Position numbers and translations under genes: made by a program. The notes beneath the pieces are model-generated. The model made no database searches. It was not told the origin of the DNA and saw nothing but the letters and a program-made list of their open reading frames with translations. Below, in pieces: positions 1 through 7,122 of a stretch of 64,000 nt of DNA. Positions within the stretch are counted from its first letter, which is position 1. The number at the start of each line of letters is the position of its first letter. This DNA is from Tabrizicola sp. (GTDB taxonomy: Bacteria > Pseudomonadota > Alphaproteobacteria > Rhodobacterales > Rhodobacteraceae): contig NZ_JAEULO010000068.1 in the NCBI RefSeq assembly GCF_016793705.1, positions 62,001-126,000 of the forward strand, read 5' to 3'.

Positions 1-103
1 CCGCGAACAAGGGCACGCGCTGGCCGTCGATCTCGGTCATCTGCGCGGCCAGCCAGCGCACCAGCGCCTGCGCCATGGTCAGGCGAATCGTCGAGTGTTC
101 CAT
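1..103 (-). CDS. iolD: IolD, trihydroxycyclohexane-dione hydrolase (N-terminal fragment)
   Basis: Only the first 34 codons lie in the window; the gene continues beyond position 1. The peptide begins MEHSTIRLTMAQALVRWLAA. The TIRLTMAQALVR block is the typical N-terminus of IolD, the thiamine-diphosphate enzyme that hydrolytically opens the ring of 3D-(3,5/4)-trihydroxycyclohexane-1,2-dione in myo-inositol breakdown. The ATG at 101-103 (minus) has a strong GGGAGGAGAGG ribosome site just upstream. It is transcribed away from the aldehyde dehydrogenase operon at 287, sharing a short divergent promoter region. The identification rests on the N-terminal motif and context only, because the catalytic core is outside the window. 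Confidence 0.82.
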   Translation of the reverse strand, partial: MEHSTIRLTMAQALVRWLAAQMTEIDGQRVPLFA

Positions 104-133
104 AGGCCTCTCCTCCCTCGGCTTGGCCCATGC

Positions 134-192
134 AACATAGTCTCACGCATTGATGGTTGACAATAGGCGATATTCGCAACGAGTATTGCGAA
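134..192. promoter_or_regulatory. Back-to-back promoters and operator between iolD and the aldehyde dehydrogenase operon
   Basis: Plus strand: a consensus -35 TTGACA at 157-162, and 18 bases later GAGTAT at 181-186 as a possible -10. Minus strand: TTGTCA (complement of 158-163) and, 18 bases on, TATGTT (complement of 134-139). The two -35 elements overlap almost completely. A perfect dyad, TTCGCAA (173-179), six bases, then TTGCGAA (186-192), covers the plus-strand -10 and suits a repressor of the LacI or GntR type. Promoter function and the identity of the regulator are inferred. Confidence 0.55.
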
Positions 193-286
193 GATGAATC
201 GGGAGGGTCCAGATGAACCGGATCGTTGCGGCAGTGCCAGTGGGCGGGGCAATCCTCCCCTGCCGTTTTTGGCACGGAGGCAGGTA

Positions 287-1726
287 ATGTACGCCGGGTA
301 TGGTTTTTTCATCGCAGGCGGTTGGCGGAACAGCGCCTCGGGCGCCACGGCCCCTGTGTTCAGCCCGGTGACGGAGCAACCGTTGGGCGATTGCCCGGTA
401 GCCTCGGTCGCCGATACCGAGGCGGCACTGGCCGCGGCGGAATCGGGGTTCAAGGCCTGGGCGGCGACCCCGGCCTTCGACCGCGCCGATGCGCTGCACC
501 GGATCGCCGACGAAATGCTGCGCCGTGCGGATGAGGCGGCGCGGATGATCAGCCTGGAGACCGGCAAGCCCATCGCGCAGGCGGGGCGGGAATGGGGCCT
601 CAGCATCGACCAGTTCCGCTGGTATGCCGAGGAAGCCCGCCGCATCTATGGCCGGATCGTCGAAAGCCGGGTCCCCGGCGGGCGGTTCGAGATCCACCAC
701 GAGCCGGTGGGCATCGTCGCCGCCTTCACCGCCTGGAATTTTCCCGCAGCCCTGATCGCGCGCAAGGTCGCTCCCGCCCTTGCCGCAGGCTGCGCCACCA
801 TCCTCCGCCCCTCGTCGCAGACGCCGGGCGTGGCGATGGTGATGGTTGACTGCTGCCGGGCGGGCGGCCTGCCCCCCGGCGCGGTCAACCTGGTTGTCGG
901 GCCGACGGCGGCGACCTATGCGCCGCTGATGGCCTCGAAAGCGGTGCGGAAGGTCAGCCTCACCGGCTCTACCCGCGTCGGCCAGCAGATGATCCGCGAT
1001 GCCGCCGCCACGCTGAAAAAGGTTTCCATGGAGCTGGGCGGCAATGCCCCGGTGATCGTTTATGACGACGCCGATCTGGAGGCCTGCCTGAACGTGGCGG
1101 TGCCGACCAAGTTCGCCAATGCGGGGCAGGTCTGCGTGACGGGCGACCGCTTCTATGTGCATGACCGGCTGCACGACGCCTTCGTGGACGGGTTCGTGAA
1201 GCGCACGCAGGGGATCAAGCTGGGCGACGGGCTGGACCCCTCGGTCGGCATGGGGCCGCTTATCAACGGCGCACGTCTGGCCGAGATGGAGAGGATCGTC
1301 GCCGGAGCCGTCCAGGCGGGGGCGAAACTCGCCACCGGTGGCAAGCGGGCGCAAGGCTTCAATGCCGGGCATTTCTATGAGCCGACCGTGCTGACCCGAT
1401 GCACCGACGACATGGCCGTGATGGCCGAGGAGAACTTCGGCCCCATCGCCGCGATCACCCGCTTTACTTCGGAAGACGAGGTGCTGGCCCGCGCCAATGC
1501 CTCCGACATGGGCCTTTCGGCCTACGCCTTCACGACTAGTCCCGCCCGCGCCCGGCGCACGGTCAGCGCGCTGAAGGCGGGGATGGTCGGCATCAACTCT
1601 TTCGCCATGGCGGCTTCGGAGGCGCCTTTCGGTGGCACGAACCATTCCGGCATGGGCCGTGAGGGCGGCACCGAAGGCATCCGCGACTATCTCGACGTCA
1701 AATCCAGCCAGATGGTGTGGTCATGA
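287..1726 (+). CDS. NAD(P)-dependent aldehyde dehydrogenase
   Basis: A 479-residue aldehyde dehydrogenase of the succinate-semialdehyde/glutarate-semialdehyde group, which oxidises a semialdehyde to its acid. Visible active-site residues are Asn151 (AWNFP), general base Glu249 (MELGG) and nucleophile Cys283 (GQVC). The usual cofactor-binding Lys of the KPxxxTP motif is Arg174 (RPSSQTP). The ATG at 287 follows CGGAGG by six bases; the open frame extends to 194, but that part has no ribosome site and poor coding character. It is the first gene of an operon and overlaps the next by ATGA. It is collinear with the second aldehyde dehydrogenase at 38107, with the same catalytic numbering. The context suggests oxidation of malonic semialdehyde, 2-oxoglutarate semialdehyde or a similar product; the substrate is unproven. 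Confidence 0.9.
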   Translation: MYAGYGFFIAGGWRNSASGATAPVFSPVTEQPLGDCPVASVADTEAALAAAESGFKAWAATPAFDRADALHRIADEMLRRADEAARMISLETGKPIAQAGREWGLSIDQFRWYAEEARRIYGRIVESRVPGGRFEIHHEPVGIVAAFTAWNFPAALIARKVAPALAAGCATILRPSSQTPGVAMVMVDCCRAGGLPPGAVNLVVGPTAATYAPLMASKAVRKVSLTGSTRVGQQMIRDAAATLKKVSMELGGNAPVIVYDDADLEACLNVAVPTKFANAGQVCVTGDRFYVHDRLHDAFVDGFVKRTQGIKLGDGLDPSVGMGPLINGARLAEMERIVAGAVQAGAKLATGGKRAQGFNAGHFYEPTVLTRCTDDMAVMAEENFGPIAAITRFTSEDEVLARANASDMGLSAYAFTTSPARARRTVSALKAGMVGINSFAMAASEAPFGGTNHSGMGREGGTEGIRDYLDVKSSQMVWS

Positions 1727-2532
1727 TCCCGAACCGCCTCAAGCAACTCTGGGCCGAGGGCAGGCCTTCGATCAACGGCTGGTGCAGCATCGGCAATCCC
1801 TTCACCGCCGAGATCATGGCGGCACAGGGTTTCGACAGCGTGACCGTTGACATGCAGCACGGTGCGCTGGACTACAGCCACCTGTTGCCGATGTTCCAGA
1901 CGATGCGGGCTTCCGGCGCCACGCTGATGGCACGGGTTCCCTGGCTGGAGCCCGGCATCATCATGAAGGCGCTGGATGCCGGGGCCTATGGCATCATCTG
2001 CCCGATGGTGAACAGCGCGGAGGAGGCCGCGCGCTTCGTCAGCTACCTGCGCTATCCGCCGCATGGGCAGCGCAGCTTTGGCCCGACGCGGGTGTCCTTT
2101 GCGGCCGGGGCGAATTACGCGGGCGAGGCGAACGACAACATCCTCGGCTTCGCGATGATCGAGACGGCGGAGGGGATGGCCAACCTCGACGCCATCGCCG
2201 CGACCCCGGGGCTGGACGGGATCTATGTCGGCCCGGCGGACCTGACGCTGTCCTTGCATCAGGGCCGCCTGCCGCCCGGCTTTGACCGGGAAGAGCCGGA
2301 GATGATCGCCGCGCTGCAAACCATCGTTGCGGCCTGCAAGCGGAACGGCTTGCGCGCCGCGCTGCATTGCGGGACGCCGGATTATGCCGCCCGCGCAATC
2401 GGCTGGGGCTTCGACATGACCACGGTCGGAGGCGACTCCCGCTTCCTCGCGGCGGCGGCCGGGGCTGCCGTGGCGGGCTTCCGCAAGCTGACCGATGGGG
2501 TTGCGGCGAAGACCGAGAAGGGGGGCTACTGA
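1723..2532 (+). CDS. HpcH/HpaI-family 2-keto-acid aldolase
   Basis: A 269-residue class II pyruvate aldolase of the HpcH/HpaI (GarL, RhmA) family. These split 2-keto-3-deoxy sugar acids or 4-hydroxy-2-keto acids into pyruvate and an aldehyde with a divalent metal. Seen: the DMQHGALDY segment with the catalytic His, ARVPW with the substrate Arg, IETAEG with the metal-binding Glu, and VGPADLTLS with the metal-binding Asp. The length matches the family. I start at ATG 1723, which overlaps the preceding stop as ATGA; the same frame also offers GTG at 1717. The next gene starts inside its TGA. In this operon it could release pyruvate or tartronate semialdehyde-type fragments; the exact substrate is unknown. 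Confidence 0.9.
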   Translation: MIPNRLKQLWAEGRPSINGWCSIGNPFTAEIMAAQGFDSVTVDMQHGALDYSHLLPMFQTMRASGATLMARVPWLEPGIIMKALDAGAYGIICPMVNSAEEAARFVSYLRYPPHGQRSFGPTRVSFAAGANYAGEANDNILGFAMIETAEGMANLDAIAATPGLDGIYVGPADLTLSLHQGRLPPGFDREEPEMIAALQTIVAACKRNGLRAALHCGTPDYAARAIGWGFDMTTVGGDSRFLAAAAGAAVAGFRKLTDGVAAKTEKGGY

Positions 2533-3485
2533 TGCCGCATCTTCTGGTGGCCGGGAAGCTGCACCCCTCGGGGCTGGAGCTGCTGCGACAGGCCCCCGTG
2601 ACCTTCGACTATGTCGTGGAAATCTCGGAACCCTCATATCAGGCGTTCCTTCCCAAGGCCGACGCGCTGGTGATCCGCACCCAGCCCCTCTCGGCGGGGT
2701 CCATCGCCAAGGCCCGTCGCCTGAAGATCGTCTCGCGCCACGGAGTCGGCTACGACGCGGTGGACGTGCCCGCCTTGAACGCGCGGGGGGTTCCGCTCTG
2801 CATCGTCGGCGACGTGAACTCTTCTGGAGTGGCCGAACACGCGATGATGCTGATCCTGGCGGCCACCCACCGGCTGATCGCCGCCGACCGGGCGACGCGG
2901 GCCGGAGACTGGGGCTGGCGCAATGGCCTTCAGACGCGCGAGGTGGCGGGCAAGCGGCTCTTGATCCTGGGTTTCGGGCGGATCGGGCAGAAGCTGGCTG
3001 GCCTCGCCCGTGCCTTCGGGATGGAGGTCCATGCCCATGACCCGTACATCCCCGCCAAACACTGGCCGGAAGGAGCGCTCTGCGCCACCGATCTTGCCGC
3101 TGCGCTGGCGGTGGCGGATGCCGTCTCGCTGCACCTGCCCCGTGCTGACCGCGCGGTGATCGGGGCTGCGGAACTGGCCGTGATGAAGCCGACAGCCGTG
3201 GTGGTGAACACCGCACGGGGCGGGCTGGTCGACGAGGTCGCCCTGGCTGATGCCTTGCGGGCGGGCCGGTTGGGCGGGGCGGGGATCGAGGTCTTTTCCG
3301 CTGAACCTCCTGGCCCGGAGCATCCGCTTTTCGGGCTGGATCAGGCCGTTCTGACACCCCACAACGCCGCCTTGACCGTGGAATGCGCCGAACGGATGGC
3401 CATCGCCTCGGTGCGGAACGTGCTGGATTTCTTTGCCGGGAAACTCGACCCCGCGCTGATCGTCAACAAGGACCATCTGAAATGA
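2532..3485 (+). CDS. D-2-hydroxyacid dehydrogenase (SerA/phosphoglycerate-dehydrogenase-like)
   Basis: A 317-residue NAD-dependent D-isomer-specific 2-hydroxyacid dehydrogenase. The Rossmann motif is GFGRIG in the middle of the protein. The catalytic triad is visible as Arg in NTARGGLV, Glu in FSAEPP and His in TPHNA. It lacks the C-terminal ACT/regulatory domain of true SerA, so a catabolic hydroxyacid or glyoxylate/hydroxypyruvate reductase role is more likely than serine biosynthesis. The start codon overlaps the upstream stop (TGATG), and the stop overlaps the downstream start (ATGA), giving tight translational coupling. It may reduce the aldehyde/keto-acid released by the preceding aldolase; this is inferred from order alone. 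Confidence 0.88.
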   Translation: MPHLLVAGKLHPSGLELLRQAPVTFDYVVEISEPSYQAFLPKADALVIRTQPLSAGSIAKARRLKIVSRHGVGYDAVDVPALNARGVPLCIVGDVNSSGVAEHAMMLILAATHRLIAADRATRAGDWGWRNGLQTREVAGKRLLILGFGRIGQKLAGLARAFGMEVHAHDPYIPAKHWPEGALCATDLAAALAVADAVSLHLPRADRAVIGAAELAVMKPTAVVVNTARGGLVDEVALADALRAGRLGGAGIEVFSAEPPGPEHPLFGLDQAVLTPHNAALTVECAERMAIASVRNVLDFFAGKLDPALIVNKDHLK

Positions 3486-4600
3486 CCAAACCGAAACTCC
3501 GCATCGGCCTGATCGGCACCGGCTTCATGGGCAAGGCCCATGTCTTCGGCTTCACCTCGGCCCCCCGCGTGTTCGAGATGCCCTATGATCTGGAACTGCA
3601 CACCGTCGCCGACATCACGCCCGAAGCCGCCGAGCGCGCCCGGCAAACGCTGGGCTTCGCCCATGGGACGGCGCGCTGGCAGGATATCGTTGAGAACCCC
3701 GAGATCGACCTTGTCTCGATCACCGCGCCGAACGCGCTGCACAAGGAAATGTCGCTTGCCGCGATTGCCGCCGGAAAGCATGTCTACTGCGAGAAGCCGC
3801 TGGCCCCGCTTGCGCAAGACGCGCTGGAGATGACGCTGGCGGCGGAGGCTGCCGGGGTGAAGACGCAGGTCGGCTTCAACTACCTGTGCAACCCGATGCT
3901 GGCCACCGCCCGCGAGATGATCCAGGCGGGCGAACTGGGGGAAATCCGCGGCTACCGGGGTCTGCATGCCGAGGACTACATGGCCGACGCCAGCGGCCCC
4001 TTCACCTTCCGCCATGATCCGGCGGGGGGCGGGGCGCTGGCGGATATCGGGTCTCATGCTCTGGCGACGGCGGAGTTCCTGTGCGGGCCGATCTCGAAGG
4101 TGATGGGCGACTGCGTGACGATGATCGGCAAAAGGCCGGACGGGAAGGGCGGCTCCCGCGGGGTCGAAGTGGACGACGTGGGCCGCGCCTTCCTGCGGTT
4201 TGACAGCGGGGCGACGGGGAGCATCGAGGGCAACTGGATCGCGACGGGGCGGAAGATGCAGCACGACTTCGAGGTCTACGGGACCAAGGGGGCGCTGGCC
4301 TTCAGTCAGGAGCATTTCAACGTGCTCCATTATTTCTCGACCTCGGATGCGAAGGGGCGGCAGGGGTTCCGGCGGATCGAGGCGGGGCCGGATCATGCGC
4401 CCTATGGGCTCTTCTGTGTCGCGGCGGGGCATCAGATCGGGTTCAACGACCTGAAGGCGATCGAGGTGGCGGGCTATGTGAACGCGATCGCGGGGAAGGG
4501 GGCGGAGCCGTTCAACTTCCGCAAGGGGCTGCGCATCCAGACGCTGGTGGAGACGATCCAGACCTCCTCGCGCGAGGGGCGCTGGCTGACGGTGGGCTGA
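3482..4600 (+). CDS. Gfo/Idh/MocA-family oxidoreductase (first of three)
   Basis: A 372-residue NAD(P)-dependent dehydrogenase of the Gfo/Idh/MocA family, which oxidises sugar or cyclitol hydroxyls. The N-terminal Rossmann motif is GLIGTGFMG. The EKP signature (CEKPLAP) sits near residue 102 and is followed by the C-terminal alpha/beta domain. The start is the ATG of an ATGA overlap. This is the last gene of the tightly overlapping block that begins at 287; a 17-bp perfect palindrome follows 2 bases after its stop, before the next Gfo gene. Inositol, inosose or a related sugar is a plausible substrate because iolD lies upstream, but the family is too broad to assign one. Confidence 0.88.
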   Translation: MTKPKLRIGLIGTGFMGKAHVFGFTSAPRVFEMPYDLELHTVADITPEAAERARQTLGFAHGTARWQDIVENPEIDLVSITAPNALHKEMSLAAIAAGKHVYCEKPLAPLAQDALEMTLAAEAAGVKTQVGFNYLCNPMLATAREMIQAGELGEIRGYRGLHAEDYMADASGPFTFRHDPAGGGALADIGSHALATAEFLCGPISKVMGDCVTMIGKRPDGKGGSRGVEVDDVGRAFLRFDSGATGSIEGNWIATGRKMQHDFEVYGTKGALAFSQEHFNVLHYFSTSDAKGRQGFRRIEAGPDHAPYGLFCVAAGHQIGFNDLKAIEVAGYVNAIAGKGAEPFNFRKGLRIQTLVETIQTSSREGRWLTVG

Positions 4601-4602
4601 GC

Positions 4603-4619
4603 CTGTCCACGGTGGACAG
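4603..4619. promoter_or_regulatory. 17-bp perfect palindrome between two Gfo/Idh/MocA genes
   Basis: The sequence CTGTCCACGGTGGACAG is an 8-bp dyad around a single G. The central spacer is too short for an ordinary terminator loop and only AATTTT follows, so an operator is more likely than a terminator, though a weak terminator cannot be excluded. It lies 2 bases after the stop of the first Gfo gene and about 95 bases before the second, in the only sizeable gap of this operon. Confidence 0.45.
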
Positions 4620-4714
4620 AATTTTGGAGCCTTGAATATCAGAGGCTTGGTCGCGGACATTCAGGATTTTTTAACCTCTGCCCGCGACTGACCGGCACAA
4701 TCATGGAGACGGGG

Positions 4715-5785
4715 ATGATCCGATATGCGGTGGTCGGGGCGGGCTGGATTTCGCAGGAAGCCTTCCTGCCGGGCGTCGCGCAGTCCGGCAATTCGGTGAT
4801 TTCGGCCATCGTCACCGGCGACCTTGCCAAGGGCCAAAAGCTTGCCGACTTTCATGGCGTGCCCCGGGTGGTGCCCTATGAAGCCTATGATGCCCTGCTG
4901 GCCGAGGACACGGTGGATGCGGTCTATATCGCACTGCCGAACTCGCTGCATGCCGATTATGCGATCCGGGCGGCGCGGGCGGGTAAGCATATCCTTGTGG
5001 AGAAACCGCTGGCCACGACCGAGGCGGAAGCCCTTGCGATGATCGAGGCCGCGCGGCAGGCAGGCGTGTTCCTGATGACGGCTTACCGGCTTCACAACGA
5101 GCCGGGAACGCTGGCGGTGCTGGACCATCTGCGCAAGGGCAGCATCGGCACGCCCTTGCTGTTCCAGTCGATCTTCAGCTTCCAGATGGCGGCGGGGAAC
5201 CATCGCCTGCGCGCCGAACATTGGGGCGGGCCGTTGCAGGACGTGGGCGTCTATTGCGTCAATGCCGCGCGGCATGTCTTCGCCGAGGAGCCTTTCGAGG
5301 CGACGGCCACCCTGACCCAGCCGCAGGACGATCCGCGCTTTGCCGAGGTGGAGGCGACGATTGCCGCGACCCTGCGCTTCCCCTCGGGGGGCATCGCGCA
5401 GTTCATCGGCAGCTTCGGGGCCGGGGCGGTGGACAATTACCGGGTCGTCGGGTCGCTGGGCGATATCGAGCTGGACCCGGGCTTCAAGTTCGAGACGGCG
5501 ATGAAGATGCGCCTGCGCCGCAACGGCGTGACCGAGGAGACCAGCTTCCCGCAGATCGACCATTTCGGCGCGCAATGCGCCTATTTCTCGGATTGCATTG
5601 CCGCCGGTGTGCCGCCCGAGGCCGATGGTGAGGAGGGTCTGGCCGATATGCGGGCGCTGCTGGCCATCGAGGCCGCCGCGCGCACGGGGCAGCCGCAAGC
5701 CATCGCCTCGCCGCCCAGGCCGCGCCATCCGACGCCGGACATGGCGCGTCTGGCGCCGGTCACCACCCACCGCCTGCTGCTTTGA
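4715..5785 (+). CDS. Gfo/Idh/MocA-family oxidoreductase (second of three)
   Basis: A 356-residue Gfo/Idh/MocA dehydrogenase, only distantly similar to its upstream neighbour. The N-terminal Rossmann motif is YAVVGAGWIS, the EKP motif (VEKPLATT) lies near residue 97, and the C-terminal half has the expected GFO domain with the AEHWGGPLQDVGVYC segment near the active site. I place the start at ATG 4715, preceded by GGAG at a good distance; an in-frame ATG at 4703 has no ribosome site. The gene is separated from the block upstream by a gap holding a palindrome, so it may start a second transcript. The following isomerase begins 14 bases after its stop. The substrate is unknown; sugar or inosose oxidation is likely. 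Confidence 0.87.
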   Translation: MIRYAVVGAGWISQEAFLPGVAQSGNSVISAIVTGDLAKGQKLADFHGVPRVVPYEAYDALLAEDTVDAVYIALPNSLHADYAIRAARAGKHILVEKPLATTEAEALAMIEAARQAGVFLMTAYRLHNEPGTLAVLDHLRKGSIGTPLLFQSIFSFQMAAGNHRLRAEHWGGPLQDVGVYCVNAARHVFAEEPFEATATLTQPQDDPRFAEVEATIAATLRFPSGGIAQFIGSFGAGAVDNYRVVGSLGDIELDPGFKFETAMKMRLRRNGVTEETSFPQIDHFGAQCAYFSDCIAAGVPPEADGEEGLADMRALLAIEAAARTGQPQAIASPPRPRHPTPDMARLAPVTTHRLLL

Positions 5786-5799
5786 AACAAGGTCCCGAC

Positions 5800-6621
5800 A
5801 TGAGCCTTTCCTTTGCCCTGAACCGCACCTGCGCGCCGCAGCTTGCCTTGCCGGAGTTCATCGCGCTTGCGACGCGAGTGGGCGTCTCCGCCGTGGAAAT
5901 CCGCAACGACATCGAGGGGCGCGAGTTCCACGACGGCACCCCGGCAGCGGAGGTCAGGGCGCGGTTGACGGAGGCCGGGCTGGCGGTCGCCTCGGTCAAT
6001 GCGCTGCAACGGTTCAACGAGTGGACGCCCGAACGGGCGCGGGAGGCGGAGGCGATCATCGCCTATGCGGCGGCGCTGGGCGCGCCGGGCGTGGTGCTGT
6101 GCCCGGTCCACAATGAAGACCACGGCTGGAGCGAGGCCGAGGCGGAACGGAACCTGCGCGAGGGGCTGCGGCAGTTGCGACCCATTCTGCAAGCGCATGG
6201 TGTGACGGGCTATGTCGAGCCGCTGGGGATGAAGGGCTCGACGATGAAACGTCAGGAGATGGCGGTGGGGGCGGTCGGCGACATCGACGGCTGGGACACC
6301 TATCGGCTGTGTTACGATACGTTCCAGTTCTTCCGTTGTGGCGATACGCGGCTGTTCCCCGAACGGATCGGGCTGGCGCATATGTCGGGGATCGCGCGCT
6401 TCGACCTTGGCCCCGGCGAGCTGACCGAACCCGACCGGGGGCTGATCTTCGTCGGCGACCGGGTCGGCAATGTCGCGCAGTTGCGGGCGTTGCAGGCGGC
6501 GGGCTACCGGGGCTTCGTCTCGATGGAGCCGTTCAGCCCCGAGGTCCAGCATGACCCGCGATTGCCCCAGCACCTGCGCGCGAGCCTTGACTATGTGGCG
6601 ACGCTCTTGTCCCCGGCATGA
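5800..6621 (+). CDS. TIM-barrel sugar isomerase/epimerase (IolI/hydroxypyruvate-isomerase type)
   Basis: A 273-residue xylose-isomerase-like TIM-barrel protein of the AP-endonuclease 2 superfamily, which includes IolE, IolI, Hyi and sugar-phosphate epimerases. Family-type metal or acid residues are visible in AVEIRNDIEG, GYVEPLGMKG, CYDTFQF, AHMSGI and SMEPFSPE. The start is ATG 5800, with AAGG seven bases upstream. It closes the plus-strand operon and converges on the marR gene 12 bases away. Beside iolD and dehydrogenases it may interconvert inososes or dehydrate one, but the sequence alone does not separate isomerase from dehydratase function. Confidence 0.82.
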   Translation: MSLSFALNRTCAPQLALPEFIALATRVGVSAVEIRNDIEGREFHDGTPAAEVRARLTEAGLAVASVNALQRFNEWTPERAREAEAIIAYAAALGAPGVVLCPVHNEDHGWSEAEAERNLREGLRQLRPILQAHGVTGYVEPLGMKGSTMKRQEMAVGAVGDIDGWDTYRLCYDTFQFFRCGDTRLFPERIGLAHMSGIARFDLGPGELTEPDRGLIFVGDRVGNVAQLRALQAAGYRGFVSMEPFSPEVQHDPRLPQHLRASLDYVATLLSPA

Positions 6622-6633
6622 TCCGTGCTGGGC

Positions 6634-7122
6634 TCAGAGGTCGTGCTTGCGGATGTTCGCCAGCATCTTCTGAAGCGTGCCGACGAAGGCCCGCCGCTCC
6701 TCCGGCGGAATGCCGCGGAACATGCGGTCATGCGTCTCGGCCATATGGGGCCAGAGCGTCTCGAACAGCGCGCGGCCCGCTTCGGTGATATGGACCCGCG
6801 TCGCACGGCTGTCGGAGGCGTCGGTCTCGCGGCGGATCAGGCCTTCGGTGCCAAGTTGGTCGAGCGCGCGGGAAAGAGTGGATTGTTCGACCACGGAATA
6901 GACCGCGAGCTCGCGGATCAGCGGCCCTTCGATCACGGACAGGACGGCCAGTGCCCGCATCTTCGGCGTGGTCAGCCCCAGACCGGCCATTTCGTCCCGG
7001 AGCGAGGCGTTGTAGCGGCCCATGATGCGGTTCATCAGATAGGGCGCATAGTTCGCGAGCCCGATCTCGCCCAGGCGGGGAAGGGTTGCGGGCGGGCGGT
7101 CGGGGGGCGACTGGTCGGTCAT
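6634..7122 (-). CDS. MarR-family transcriptional regulator
   Basis: A 162-residue winged-helix MarR protein. The DNA-binding core runs from about residue 50 to 115: PKMRALAVL, the recognition helix around EQSTLSRALDQLGTEGLI, and the wing RRETDASDSRATRVHITEAG with the family's D-x-R-A motif. The ATG overlaps the stop of the upstream flavoprotein gene (ATGA), so both are made from one transcript that starts near 8690. MarR proteins usually repress their own operon until a small aromatic or lipophilic ligand binds. The AT-rich divergent gap at 8685-8769 is the obvious target, which would tie it to both flavoproteins and the importer. Confidence 0.92.
   Translation of the reverse strand: MTDQSPPDRPPATLPRLGEIGLANYAPYLMNRIMGRYNASLRDEMAGLGLTTPKMRALAVLSVIEGPLIRELAVYSVVEQSTLSRALDQLGTEGLIRRETDASDSRATRVHITEAGRALFETLWPHMAETHDRMFRGIPPEERRAFVGTLQKMLANIRKHDL

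Noticed and set aside
143..1645. Long open frame antisense to the aldehyde dehydrogenase gene
   Set aside because: It has no recognisable domain, is rich in His/Arg/Gly as expected from the reverse of a GC-biased gene, and the sense strand has full catalytic motifs. Similar antisense frames elsewhere were dropped for the same reason.
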